DNA of 32,766 nt from Betaproteobacteria bacterium (GTDB lineage: Bacteria; Pseudomonadota; Gammaproteobacteria; Burkholderiales; Rhodocyclaceae). The stretch covers positions 1-32,766 of the forward strand of contig WQYV01000019.1 of the NCBI GenBank assembly GCA_009781085.1, written 5' to 3'. Within the stretch, counting starts at the first letter, position 1; each line of letters starts with the position of its first letter. The notes below the pieces were generated by a model, which saw nothing but the letters and a program-made list of their open reading frames with translations, was not told where the DNA came from and made no database searches. This document shows positions 24,254 through 32,642 of the stretch, piece by piece. Made by a program: the position numbers and the translations under genes.

Positions 24254-25642
24254 TCACGTTACCTGATAGATACGCAGGTCAAAACTCTTACCTCTTAGCG
24301 CATTATCCAACGGTCGCAGTTTGTGGACAGTCGCGTTCTTCCCAATGGCAAAGATAGGGTCGTCATTCTCCAATGTGCCCACGGGCGCAACCAGGCGGAT
24401 CGCCTCACCACGTTGTATTGGATCGCAAGTACACAATTTGCGTGGGTGACGGCCATCGTCTATACGCGTAAGTTCAGGGTTGGCTGACAAGGTGACGATA
24501 CCAATTTCGATCTGAGACTTCGACGTGCGCAGGCGGCGCACGACCCCAAGATGCCACTTGATCCCCTCTTCGGGGCAAAAAGCAACTAAATCTCCCACCA
24601 CAGGCACGCTCACCTTGATGTTGCGTGGGGTAATCGCCCCCACGCCACCAACACTCAGGTCGGTGATGTGCCAGGTTCCCATCCCCATGGAAACGGCTTC
24701 CGTCGCATCATCGCCCAAAAGATCCATAGTCTGTTCATAGCCGCGCACCATGCACAGGCGAGCGTTGAGGGGATAGCGCCGATGGCGCCGCATCGGCGGA
24801 TTGAATGACCATTGCCGGCGCAGATGCATGATGGCAGCGTGCAATTCCTTTGCATCCACATGTTCAAGCCCATTGAGAGCCTTGCCGCGAATGAGGTCAC
24901 CATGGATATCGGACAGCCTGCTCGCCGCTTCCGTGGTTACGAACCGCCAGCCCAAGAAGGACTGCGACCCCGCCAGGCGCACCGGAACCCCGCGTTGCGC
25001 TAAATCGACCCCATAAAGCGCGCCTTCTGTATGCTCGCGCACCATGGATAAATCTGGCAGTAACCGCGCAATCAAGCGGGCAATGGCAAACCCTGCTTTC
25101 AGGGTCTGTTGATCCAGCGCCGCAGCGTGATAGGCAATTGCCCGTAGGTACTCACGTGCCATCGTTTCGCCCACCCCCCGCACCTTCTGGGTTCCTTCGC
25201 CATAGTTAGAGGCAAATAAATCCCCCAGCCACGCCCACAACCTAATATCGGAAGCGTGACGGTTGACGAGATCCCACCTAATCGCCTCGGCTCCGGCTCT
25301 AGCCAGCACGGAAGCAGGGATACAACCTGGCTCGGCTCGGTCGGCAGCACGCAGGGCTTCAAGGAAATCGCGCATGGACTGGCTCACCGCCACGGTCCAG
25401 CGGAACCGATCCGGGCCTGTTTCCTGATCCGGACAGAGAGTCTCAAGGGAATCAAGAAATTTCTCCAAGGCGCGCGTTGCGCTGTCAGCCAGGGAAAGCA
25501 TAGGATCCCTGGTTTGCATGGCCGCTATATACGTTTTCGCTGTGGAAATGGCTGCGGCTGCACGGTCGATGCCTTTATCATGTTCCCTGACGAAAGAACC
25601 CGTACCTCGGTCAGGGGAAGTATCTATATTCTGTTCCGCCAT
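24254..25642 (-). CDS. PilZ-domain protein with long helical N-terminal region
   Basis: A 462-residue protein. Residues 1-280 are mostly helical with no recognised enzyme motif. The C-terminal part carries a PilZ-type c-di-GMP site: RRHRRY (about 285-290) as the arginine motif and DLSVGGVG (328-335) as the D/N-x-S-x-x-G motif, about 38 residues apart. A beta-rich tail with VGDLVAF and [17 protein letters not shown] follows. Binding of c-di-GMP is likely; output is unknown, with motility, adhesion or exopolysaccharide as usual options. The frame extends upstream to 25867, but that part lies over thyA; the ATG at 25642 has GGAGC six bases upstream and avoids overlap. It is divergent from thyA. 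Confidence 0.8.
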   Translation of the reverse strand: MAEQNIDTSPDRGTGSFVREHDKGIDRAAAAISTAKTYIAAMQTRDPMLSLADSATRALEKFLDSLETLCPDQETGPDRFRWTVAVSQSMRDFLEALRAADRAEPGCIPASVLARAGAEAIRWDLVNRHASDIRLWAWLGDLFASNYGEGTQKVRGVGETMAREYLRAIAYHAAALDQQTLKAGFAIARLIARLLPDLSMVREHTEGALYGVDLAQRGVPVRLAGSQSFLGWRFVTTEAASRLSDIHGDLIRGKALNGLEHVDAKELHAAIMHLRRQWSFNPPMRRHRRYPLNARLCMVRGYEQTMDLLGDDATEAVSMGMGTWHITDLSVGGVGAITPRNIKVSVPVVGDLVAFCPEEGIKWHLGVVRRLRTSKSQIEIGIVTLSANPELTRIDDGRHPRKLCTCDPIQRGEAIRLVAPVGTLENDDPIFAIGKNATVHKLRPLDNALRGKSFDLRIYQVT

Positions 25643-25704
25643 TTCTTGCTCCGCACGATAGAATCTGTTGTTTCCTACCAAATCAGGCTTGGCCAGAAAC
25701 CGCT

Positions 25705-26499
25705 GTGAAACAATACTTAGACCTGATGCGCCATGTCCTGGAACAAGGCGACGAAAAAACCGACCGCACCGGAACCGGCACACTCTCCGTCTTTGGCTGG
25801 CAAATGCGCTTCCCGCTAGGGGACGGATTTCCGTTGCTGACAACAAAAAAACTACACACCCGGTCAATCATCCATGAGTTACTGTGGTTTCTGCAAGGCG
25901 ATACCAACATTCATTATCTCAAGGATAACGGAGTGTCGATATGGGACGAATGGGCAGATGAATCCGGAGAGTTAGGCCCTGTCTATGGCAAGCAGTGGCG
26001 GCGTTGGGAAAGCGCCGACGGGCGCATCATCGACCAGATCAGCGCACTCGTCGATAACCTGAAAAACCATCCAAACTCCCGTCGCCATCTCGTCACGGCC
26101 TGGAACCCGGGTGAGATCGACCGCATGGTGCTGCCGCCCTGCCATGCGTTGTTTCAGTTCTACGTAGCAAACGGGAAGTTGTCGTGCCAGCTCTACCAGC
26201 GCAGCGCCGATATCTTCCTCGGCGTGCCGTTCAACATTGCCTCCTACGCGCTGCTCACGCTGATGCTGGCGCAGGTATGCGGCTACCAGCCGGGCGAATT
26301 CATCTGGACGGGCGGCGATTGCCACCTGTATCTCAACCATCTCGATCAGGCTCGCGAACAGCTCTCGCGCACATTGCGGGCGCTTCCCGTCATGCAAATC
26401 AATCCGGCGGTCGATGATATTTTCGCCTTTCGCTTTGAAGATTTTTCCCTGACCGGCTACGACCCACATCCCCACATCAAGGCATCGGTTGCCGTATGA
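25705..26499 (+). CDS. thyA: Thymidylate synthase ThyA
   Basis: A 264-residue enzyme, the same length as E. coli ThyA, that methylates dUMP to dTMP using methylene-tetrahydrofolate. The catalytic Cys146 is in [12 protein letters not shown]. Other marks are [22 protein letters not shown] and [20 protein letters not shown]. It starts with GTG, with only a weak ribosome site, and the frame matches the family from the first residue. folA overlaps its stop (ATGA), pairing the enzyme that makes dihydrofolate with the one that recycles it. Confidence 0.97.
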   Translation: MKQYLDLMRHVLEQGDEKTDRTGTGTLSVFGWQMRFPLGDGFPLLTTKKLHTRSIIHELLWFLQGDTNIHYLKDNGVSIWDEWADESGELGPVYGKQWRRWESADGRIIDQISALVDNLKNHPNSRRHLVTAWNPGEIDRMVLPPCHALFQFYVANGKLSCQLYQRSADIFLGVPFNIASYALLTLMLAQVCGYQPGEFIWTGGDCHLYLNHLDQAREQLSRTLRALPVMQINPAVDDIFAFRFEDFSLTGYDPHPHIKASVAV

Positions 26500-27008
26500 A
26501 TGCCCCGCCCCGCCCCGAAATCGTGACCATCGCCGCAGTGGCCCGCAACGGCATCATTGGCCGCGACAACGCCCTGCCCTGGCGGCTGAAGGCCGATCTG
26601 ACCCACTTTCGCGCGGCAACAATGGGGCATCCGGTACTGATGGGCCGCAAGACTTGGGAATCGCTTGCAAAGCCCCTGCACGGTCGCCGCAACCTCGTGC
26701 TTACGCGGCAATCCGGTTATCAAGCGCAAGGGGCTGAGGTTTTTGCCTCGGTGGAAGAAGCCCTGACCACCCTCAAGGACGCCGCACGCGTGTTCGTGAT
26801 CGGCGGAGCCGAAATTTACCGCATTCTGTTGCAAAAAACAGACATCCTGCTCCTGTCCGAAGTTGCCGCTGATGTGGCGGGTGATGCACATTTCCCGGAT
26901 TTTGACCGCACACGCTTCCGGGAAGTCTCCCGTACCACTCACGCTGCCGATGCAAACAATGAGTATACGGTCGATTTTGTGGAATACCGGCGCGTCCCGA
27001 GCTCCTGA
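26496..27008 (+). CDS. folA: Dihydrofolate reductase FolA
   Basis: A 170-residue enzyme that reduces dihydrofolate with [23 protein letters not shown] (residues 18-35) contains the Met20-type loop and the catalytic acid Asp34; MGRKTWESL (49-57), the RRNLVLTR strand (64-71) and VIGGAEIY follow. Length is typical of chromosomal DHFR. It overlaps thyA by four bases and ends 24 bases from the convergent hemY, with no terminator visible between them. Confidence 0.96.
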   Translation: MNAPPRPEIVTIAAVARNGIIGRDNALPWRLKADLTHFRAATMGHPVLMGRKTWESLAKPLHGRRNLVLTRQSGYQAQGAEVFASVEEALTTLKDAARVFVIGGAEIYRILLQKTDILLLSEVAADVAGDAHFPDFDRTRFREVSRTTHAADANNEYTVDFVEYRRVPSS

Positions 27009-27032
27009 ACATGTGGTTAGGCGCAGCTTACG

Positions 27033-28229
27033 TTACCAGGCAGCGACCATCTCCGCAGCCGCGCGGTAATGTTTCTGCTCGTCCTCGTCTCTTTCAAGAC
27101 GTTTGAATAGGTTGGCCAAGGCCAAGTGGGTTTCGACTTCCGGCTGCCATCTTAGTGAAAGCTCGAAATACTCCACGGCCTTGCCCCACAACTGCAATTC
27201 CGCGCACAGGCGTCCAAGCGAGAAGAGCAACCCAGGGTCTTCCCTGTGATCAGGTAACCAATTTTCGCCCTTACTCAGGCACGCACCGATATCGCCGCAA
27301 AGGCCATAGAGGCGGGCAAGCGCAGTGTCCCATTCAGCATCGAGCAGGCGTTCGACGGTACGGCGCACAACGTACCCCTTGCCCATGCGTGCGAAAAGCG
27401 GCACGGCTTCCAACATCAGCCGGCGGTCTTCACGTTCCTCGGCAGGAATGGCTTTCCACATTTCGGACAGCACATCGTTTTTGCTGTTATCATCGCCGTC
27501 GCCGTCAGCGCATGCACGCAGTCGCTCGATATGGACGCGGCACAGCAATGGCCGCGCCTGTTCTTCGGTCAGCGCCTTGTGCTTGCGTAGCAAACGGATC
27601 AGGCGAAGGGACTCATCCCATCGCCACAAGGCCATAGAGACCCGCAGCAACAAACGCATGGCGGCAATATTGCGGCGGCCATCTGGCTGCAAGATGTCAA
27701 GTTTCTTAGCGGCTTCCTCGTAATCACGCGAAATGACGGCCAACTCGGCCTCGGTCATCAACCGCGCTGCCTGAACCTTTTCTTCCTCGCCGCCCAATCG
27801 CCCGATCCACTCGCGATAGCGATCCTCGTCACATAACGCATGCGCAGCCCGCGCCGCCAAAAGGATCGCCGCTTCTGGAGAATCGCTAGTTTCATAAGCC
27901 TTTTCTGCAAATTTCAACGCCTTAGCGTAGCGCCCTTCATGGAGGGTCACAACAGCTTCGCGCAGGGAGCGGTCAGCCTGTAGGCGCCGACGGCGTTCGC
28001 GCCACTGCCCGACGGCCTCGGGTAGCGACAGGGCATTACGCATCAAACGGATGAGCAGATAAACCGCAATGAAAGCTGCCAACAACGCCACCACGAAGAG
28101 CTTGGCCGGCATTTGCACGAGCCACGACTTCGGAACCACGAACTGCACGTAGCCCCAATTCTGGCTGGCGAGCATGGATAGCCCTACTGCCAGGGCAAAA
28201 ATAATGATGATCCAAATCAGGACACGCAT
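27033..28229 (-). CDS. hemY: HemY-like membrane TPR protein
   Basis: A 398-residue inner-membrane protein. Two N-terminal helices (about 1-20 and 42-60) are followed by a long helical region with TPR-like repeats (for example REAVVTLHEGRYAKALKFAEKAY and the C-terminal LGRLCAELQLWGKAVEYFEL). This is the HemY family of the proteobacterial hemCDXY run, thought to organise late heme synthesis; it is not the protoporphyrinogen oxidase of the same name in Bacillus. The frame extends 23 codons upstream into hemX, but the ATG at 28229 follows a GAGG ribosome site and begins with the membrane helix. Confidence 0.9.
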   Translation of the reverse strand: MRVLIWIIIIFALAVGLSMLASQNWGYVQFVVPKSWLVQMPAKLFVVALLAAFIAVYLLIRLMRNALSLPEAVGQWRERRRRLQADRSLREAVVTLHEGRYAKALKFAEKAYETSDSPEAAILLAARAAHALCDEDRYREWIGRLGGEEEKVQAARLMTEAELAVISRDYEEAAKKLDILQPDGRRNIAAMRLLLRVSMALWRWDESLRLIRLLRKHKALTEEQARPLLCRVHIERLRACADGDGDDNSKNDVLSEMWKAIPAEEREDRRLMLEAVPLFARMGKGYVVRRTVERLLDAEWDTALARLYGLCGDIGACLSKGENWLPDHREDPGLLFSLGRLCAELQLWGKAVEYFELSLRWQPEVETHLALANLFKRLERDEDEQKHYRAAAEMVAAW

Positions 28230-28239
28230 CTGCCAGACC

Positions 28240-29580
28240 TCAAGGTTGCGCCGACGAGGCCGGAGTTTCTGGAACTTCTGGGGTTTCTGCGGCTGCATGA
28301 CCAGATACCGGCGGTTGCGGCGAATGCACCGGGGGAGGTTCCCCGCCGCGTGTCTGGAAGCGTCGCACGGCGGCAGCGCTTTCGATCAATTCATAACGTA
28401 TGACCCCCACCGGCACGGTTTTGAGCGCGTCCAATTCTTTAACCACTCCATCCACTTCCTCATTGCGCGTATCGAAAAAGCGTTCGACCCAGTCACGCGC
28501 CCGTTCGAGATCGGCGACATAGGTATTCCCATCGCGTGCGAGCATGGCAAGGCGTGCGGTAAGCAGCCGTATCTTCACATTTTCGCGCAAGAAAGTGCTT
28601 TGCTCCGGTACAAGCAACACGGGTTCCGTTGTTGTATCAAGCCGCTCAAATTTCACCAGGGAACGCAAATCCGCCCAAATATCCCCTGCCAACCCGAGGA
28701 TGAAATGGCCAACCCCTTTACCTCCTTCCTTTTCCCCGGATTTGGCTGATGGCTTTTCAGCGGAAACTTCGCCAGAATTGACCAGCGGAAGCTTGTCGAT
28801 CTTTCCAAGCACCTGTTCGAGGCGCAACGCCATACTTGGCATATCGAGCGTACCATGCCGGCTCAACTTCTCGATATCCGTCTTGAGCGCCTGCCGTAAG
28901 GCCATGAACTGGCCATGGTCATTCTGTTCCAGACGAGTTTGCGCTGCTCGGAGCGCAATCAACGCCGTTTCGATATTGCCCGCGTACTGCAACTGTTGTT
29001 CGGCAACCGCGACCGCCTGTTGAACCTCTGCAACAACGCGATCTTCTTGCGAACGGGAGAATTGTTCGTAAAGCGTTTCCAGTGCCTTGGCATGCCCTTC
29101 GCTCTTGTTGACCTGGCTTTCAAGGGCGCCAACTTTGCTCCGGATGGAGTTCAGGCTCTCGTGCTCCTGTTGTGCAAGCACACGCGACTCGACAACGGAA
29201 TTATCGTTTTCTTGAAGGCGTTTCGCAACTTCTTCGCGCAAACCCACGTTCTGGGTACGCCACCCGTATGCTTGCCACAAGGTAAACCCGGCAACACCGA
29301 GCGAAACCAGCGCAAAGAGCAATGCCCAGCCCGCCGCTCCGCGCCCACCCGAGCGCCTCACCCGAACGGAAGAAACCACTGGCAGCGCGTCGGACAGCGC
29401 AGACGCAGAAAACGTGGGTTCATCTACCGGGGGTGCGGAAACCTTAGGTTCATCTGCCGGAGGCACGGAATTTGTGGGCTCACCCGCCGGGAGCGCGGAA
29501 GACTGCTCAGAGGCAGCCTGTTCTGGCGTGGTGCCGGATTCGGGCAAGCTGTCGTCGTTTGAAGATGTATGCGAGTTCAT
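28240..29580 (-). CDS. hemX: HemX-like membrane protein (uroporphyrinogen-III methyltransferase-like name only)
   Basis: A 446-residue protein with a disordered, Pro/Glu/Ser-rich N-terminus (1-70), one membrane helix (about 84-102) and a long periplasmic coiled-coil region (about 105-290), then a globular C-terminal domain. The family is often annotated as uroporphyrinogen-III C-methyltransferase, but it lacks the SAM-binding motifs of that enzyme; a scaffold role in heme synthesis is more likely. Residues 32-61 hold three copies of a ten-residue unit of the PADEPKVSAP type, encoded by three imperfect 30-bp repeats. It lies between hemD and hemY, 11 bases from each. Confidence 0.88.
   Translation of the reverse strand: MNSHTSSNDDSLPESGTTPEQAASEQSSALPAGEPTNSVPPADEPKVSAPPVDEPTFSASALSDALPVVSSVRVRRSGGRGAAGWALLFALVSLGVAGFTLWQAYGWRTQNVGLREEVAKRLQENDNSVVESRVLAQQEHESLNSIRSKVGALESQVNKSEGHAKALETLYEQFSRSQEDRVVAEVQQAVAVAEQQLQYAGNIETALIALRAAQTRLEQNDHGQFMALRQALKTDIEKLSRHGTLDMPSMALRLEQVLGKIDKLPLVNSGEVSAEKPSAKSGEKEGGKGVGHFILGLAGDIWADLRSLVKFERLDTTTEPVLLVPEQSTFLRENVKIRLLTARLAMLARDGNTYVADLERARDWVERFFDTRNEEVDGVVKELDALKTVPVGVIRYELIESAAAVRRFQTRGGEPPPVHSPQPPVSGHAAAETPEVPETPASSAQP
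29398..29487 (-). repeat. Three tandem imperfect 30-bp repeats within hemX
   Basis: The repeats encode GEPTNSVP, PADEPKVSAP and PVDEPTFSAS-like units in the disordered N-terminus of HemX. They keep the frame, so copy number could vary without harm to the protein. Confidence 0.6.
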
Positions 29581-29591
29581 GGCGAGAGAGT

Positions 29592-30368
29592 TTAACCAAA
29601 GAATGCAATGAGCGCGCGCAACAATGCGTCATCCCCAGTGCCGGATATAATAGTTTGTTTCAGGCCATGCAAGTAACAACGTGTGGCAATACGCGGGTGC
29701 GACACAAAAACCGGCACGCGTGACAGGCGAGCCAGCCCCTCGCTGCCGATGATCCGAACCAGATGGTCGGCCCCTTCGCTGCTGGTAACCGAAAGGGCAT
29801 CGAGCCGTCCACATGCGGCCAGTTCCAATAGCGGCGCGGGGTCGGCTACCGGACAGCGCCTGTGGTAGCAGGACAGGTACTCGACGCGTGCGCCTCGTGC
29901 CATGAGGGTCGCACCGAGCAGTTCGCGGCCCGTGCCGCCCCGCACGACCAGCACCACACGGCCACGCACAGCCTCGGGCGCGAACGCTGGCAGCGCCAGG
30001 ACCGCCTCGCTGTCAAACCCCTCCGCCGGGGCAACCACTTCGGAAAAACCGTGCGCTTCGAGCACACGGGCGCTGCCCTGCCCCACTGCCGCCACGCGCA
30101 ACCCCGGCGGCCATGGCCGGATTTGCCGCAGTCCGCCCAAGCCATGCTCAACCGCGTTGGGGCTGACGAAAAATGCGATCTCGAACGTATCGAGCCGCGC
30201 CGCAACGGGCGCGAACACAGCGGGGTCAGTGACGGGGACGATTTCCAGCAGCGGGAAACGGAACGCCTCGCCGCCTGCTTCCTCGATGGCACGGCACAGG
30301 GCTTCAGCCTGAGCCGTTGGGCGGGTAATGGCAACCGTCCGTCCGGCGAGCGCGCCACCCATCGTCAT
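29592..30368 (-). CDS. hemD: Uroporphyrinogen-III synthase HemD
   Basis: A 258-residue enzyme that closes hydroxymethylbilane with inversion of ring D to give uroporphyrinogen III. Family marks are GRTVAITRPTAQAEAL near the N-terminus, FVSPNAVEHGL, the GRVVLVVRGGTGRELLG segment and VTSSEGADHLV. HemD is weakly conserved, so these and its place after hemC support the call. The frame is open far upstream through hemC, but the ATG at 30368 has an AAAGGA ribosome site and starts 7 bases after the hemC stop; a second ATG at 30362 is possible. Confidence 0.92.
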   Translation of the reverse strand: MTMGGALAGRTVAITRPTAQAEALCRAIEEAGGEAFRFPLLEIVPVTDPAVFAPVAARLDTFEIAFFVSPNAVEHGLGGLRQIRPWPPGLRVAAVGQGSARVLEAHGFSEVVAPAEGFDSEAVLALPAFAPEAVRGRVVLVVRGGTGRELLGATLMARGARVEYLSCYHRRCPVADPAPLLELAACGRLDALSVTSSEGADHLVRIIGSEGLARLSRVPVFVSHPRIATRCYLHGLKQTIISGTGDDALLRALIAFFG

Positions 30369-30375
30369 GCGTCCT

Positions 30376-31308
30376 TTAGCCCAATTCGGCCAGAATGTCC
30401 CCGGCCCCCTGGGCAAGCAGGTCATTGGCCAGTTCCCGGCCAAGCGATTCGGCCTCCGATGCTGCGCCCTCGCGCTCCCCACGCACGATGCGGCTGCCAT
30501 CGGGCAGGGCGACGAACCCACGCAGCACCACACGACCCGCCCGCATCTCGCCATACGCACCAAGCGGCGTTTCGCAACTGCCCGCCAACGTGCGGGAAAA
30601 CGCACGCTCGGCGGTGACACAGGCGGTAGTATCGGCATCGGCCAGTGCTTGCAGATAAGCGATGACGTCCGTGCGCACCGACAGGCATTCGATGCCGAGG
30701 GCCCCCTGCCCGGCTGACGGCAGCGACACCTCCGCAGGCAACACAGCGCGGATGCGCGACTCCAGCCCCAGGCGGCGCAACCCGGCGGCGGCGAGGATGA
30801 TCGCATCGAACTGCCCTTCGTCGAGCTTGCGCAGCCGCGTATCGAGATTGCCCCGCAGGCTGGTGACGGCGAGGAACGGATATTGCGCGTGAATCTGCGA
30901 CTCGCGCCGCAACGACGAAGTCCCGACCACCGCCCCCGGCGGCATGTCGTCGAGCGAGGCATAGCGCGAAGACACGAACGCATCGAGCGGCACTTCACGC
31001 GCCGTAATACAGGCCAGCGCGAATTCTTCTTCCATGACCATCGGCACATCCTTCATCGAATGCACGGCGATGTCCGCACGCCCTTCGAGTAGCGCCGCTT
31101 CCAGTTCCTTGATGAACAACCCCTTGCCACCCACTTTCGCCAGCGGCCGGTCAAGAATCTGGTCGCCGCGCGTCGTCATGCCCAGCAGTTCGACCCGGCA
31201 CTCCGGATAAACCGCTTCAAGCCGCGCCTTGACATGTTCGGCCTGCCACAACGCCAACCGGCTCTCACGGGTAGCAATCACGATACGTTCGGGGGAAGAA
31301 AAACTCAT
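30376..31308 (-). CDS. hemC: Porphobilinogen deaminase (hydroxymethylbilane synthase) HemC
   Basis: A 310-residue enzyme that joins four porphobilinogens into hydroxymethylbilane. The dipyrromethane cofactor is attached at Cys245 in [14 protein letters not shown]; catalytic Asp87 is in [18 protein letters not shown] near the N-terminus and SLRRESQI complete the picture. It is the first gene of the minus-strand hemC-hemD-hemX-hemY run, so this transcript feeds the same pathway as hemN 26 kb away in the window. Confidence 0.97.
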   Translation of the reverse strand: MSFSSPERIVIATRESRLALWQAEHVKARLEAVYPECRVELLGMTTRGDQILDRPLAKVGGKGLFIKELEAALLEGRADIAVHSMKDVPMVMEEEFALACITAREVPLDAFVSSRYASLDDMPPGAVVGTSSLRRESQIHAQYPFLAVTSLRGNLDTRLRKLDEGQFDAIILAAAGLRRLGLESRIRAVLPAEVSLPSAGQGALGIECLSVRTDVIAYLQALADADTTACVTAERAFSRTLAGSCETPLGAYGEMRAGRVVLRGFVALPDGSRIVRGEREGAASEAESLGRELANDLLAQGAGDILAELG

Positions 31309-31346
31309 ACGGTGAGACTCTTGTGATGGTGATGAAAGTGGTGGGG

Positions 31347-31375
31347 ATTTTAGGGCATGTTGGGGCGTTTTTCGA
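31347..31375 (-). promoter_or_regulatory. Possible hemC promoter
   Basis: On the minus strand TCGAAA (31375-31370) and TAAAAT (31352-31347) are 17 bases apart, about 39 bases before the hemC start. The -10 is good and the -35 fair. Confidence 0.4.
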
Positions 31376-31467
31376 TGCGAACCCGGTTTTTGCAGGTTGG
31401 AGTTTGCTTACGCAACACCCCAGTTTATGCACGCAATAAATCTTCATAAATTCTTTACTCATTTTTC

Positions 31468-31496
31468 TTTACATATTTTTTCTTACATTCTAGTAT
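31468..31496 (+). promoter_or_regulatory. Promoter of the two-gene orphan cassette
   Basis: TTTACA (31468-31473) and TAGTAT (31491-31496) are 17 bases apart in an AT-rich tract, about 45 bases before the ATG at 31542. The -35 matches five of six bases and the -10 four of six. Confidence 0.5.
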
Positions 31497-31541
31497 TCGT
31501 ACCATGTAACTAATTCAGCATGACACAGACAGGAGGGTGTG

Positions 31542-32213
31542 ATGGAAACCACGAAGATCACAGTGAAAGTTTTCGAGAGGATGTTGGTGGGTTTCGACCG
31601 CCAAATCGATTCGCTCTTCATCAAAAGGGATGGTTTTCTGAACTCAGTGATCAGCAAGGAGATCCGTAATCTTGAGGCCGACCTTGCCGGAAGACGAAAC
31701 TCTGCGGTTGCTAAGCGCCATATCGCTGCAAAATTGAAGATGATGGGGACACGGACGGTCAACATTGTTGTTGACAAGACAACCGCAGATGCTCTTAACA
31801 AGGTCGTCAAGGAATTCAATCTAGTTCGCGATGCCCTCGTAAATCGGCTCATTCTGATGCTTCGTTCCCCGCGAATCTTCCTCCGCTGGATGGATCTCCC
31901 AGAGGTCATCAATGGGTCACAGTTCGAGTCCATGATCGAGCAGATGCCGACTAGCCCCATGGAGGCGCTTAAGTCTATCCATGACGATCCACTCTACTAC
32001 CTGAGGGCAGGCTGCGAGGAGCGTCATGAAACGGGGCTTTATCTCATTGATCTGCCGGATGATTTTTTGGGATTTTCGTGCATCCTTGACGATTCGAGGA
32101 TACCGGGAACAGAGGCACACGAAAAGCGTGTCAGAGAAGCAGATGAACTGTTGGCTAGTTTACTCAGCTTCGAGGAAAACGCCTTCAGCGGTACAGCCGA
32201 AGACAAGGGGTAA
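31542..32213 (+). CDS. Unrecognised protein with two possible ribbon-helix-helix segments
   Basis: A 223-residue protein I do not recognise. Residues about 5-48 (KITVKVF, then helices, with KRDGFLNSVISKEI) and about 72-107 (TVNIVVDK, then TADALNKVVKEFNLVRDALVNRLIL) both look like a beta strand followed by two helices with the 'R-D-x-L-x-N' turn seen in ribbon-helix-helix DNA-binding proteins. If so, one chain carries a tandem pair and could bind DNA as a pseudo-dimer. The C-terminal half is acidic. A strong AGGAGG precedes the ATG; a GTG one codon earlier is in frame. It lies on lower-GC DNA than its neighbours, three bases before a small gene, which suggests an acquired two-gene unit. Confidence 0.65.
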   Translation: METTKITVKVFERMLVGFDRQIDSLFIKRDGFLNSVISKEIRNLEADLAGRRNSAVAKRHIAAKLKMMGTRTVNIVVDKTTADALNKVVKEFNLVRDALVNRLILMLRSPRIFLRWMDLPEVINGSQFESMIEQMPTSPMEALKSIHDDPLYYLRAGCEERHETGLYLIDLPDDFLGFSCILDDSRIPGTEAHEKRVREADELLASLLSFEENAFSGTAEDKG

Positions 32214-32216
32214 GCC

Positions 32217-32456
32217 ATGGGACGCGCACTGCATACATCCGATGGACGCCGCGCAAAAAGAATCTGGATACTTTTGGGCGGGCAGATGATTCCAGTCAGG
32301 CGCACGGGCGAAATGCGCTACTCGCATCCGGCTTTTTGCGCTACGGTGAGAGCCAACGACAGGCGTAATGACGTTCCGGCTGTCCTACTGAACCGGATAA
32401 ATCAACTCCTAAAGACGAAGGCTGCCAACGATCCGATCTGGGAGGTCGTTCGCTAA
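32217..32456 (+). CDS. Small basic protein of unknown function, second gene of the cassette
   Basis: A 79-residue basic protein (many Arg and Lys) with segments RRAKRIWILLGGQMIPVRR and VPAVLLNRINQLLKTK. It starts three bases after the stop of the preceding gene, behind an AGGGGTAAG ribosome site, so the two are co-transcribed and probably act together. I do not recognise the family. The layout of a possible DNA-binding protein plus a small basic partner recalls toxin-antitoxin or plasmid/phage accessory pairs, but no toxin motif is visible. Confidence 0.55.
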   Translation: MGRALHTSDGRRAKRIWILLGGQMIPVRRTGEMRYSHPAFCATVRANDRRNDVPAVLLNRINQLLKTKAANDPIWEVVR

Positions 32457-32503
32457 ACGGAATTTAATCGGATTTGTCTGGCTCACCGGGAAACTAAAAC
32501 ATC

Positions 32504-32518
32504 CGGCGCTTTGCGCCG
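32504..32518. repeat. GC-rich palindrome after the orphan cassette
   Basis: CGGCGC-TTT-GCGCCG forms a six-base-pair stem with a three-base loop. No T run follows in either direction within a few bases, so it is a hairpin rather than a proven terminator. Confidence 0.5.
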
Positions 32519-32540
32519 CATGACTGAATCCCCGGAAAAC

Positions 32541-32554
32541 GCCCCTTGCGGGGC
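32541..32554. repeat. Second GC-rich palindrome
   Basis: GCCCC-TTGC-GGGGC forms a five-base-pair stem. It is one of three short palindromes in the 120 bases between the cassette and mnmE. Confidence 0.45.
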
Positions 32555-32595
32555 TATTCCAGGCTACACATACAGAAAAGCAACCCGGCCATCCC

Positions 32596-32621
32596 TCGCC
32601 CGCTTGCGGGAGGAGGGGAGT
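32596..32621. repeat. Third GC-rich palindrome
   Basis: CCCGC-TT-GCGGG with flanking CCTC/GAGG pairing gives a longer interrupted stem. A run of six Ts (about 32628-32633, plus strand) comes too late for a classic terminator but could help end cassette transcription. Confidence 0.45.
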
Positions 32622-32642
32622 ATGCCTTTTTTACAACTACAC

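Noticed and set aside
25643-25867. N-terminal extension of the PilZ protein gene over thyA
   Set aside because: It overlaps the well-supported thyA frame on the other strand, and the ATG at 25642 has a ribosome site.
29592-31049. A single 485-codon minus-strand frame covering hemD and most of hemC
   Set aside because: The upstream half is an off-frame reading of hemC with no family likeness; hemD has its own ribosome site and start at 30368.
31542-32456. Calling the orphan pair a toxin-antitoxin system
   Set aside because: The first protein is much larger than a usual antitoxin and the second shows no RelE, VapC, MazF or HicA-like motif, so only the two-gene layout supports it.
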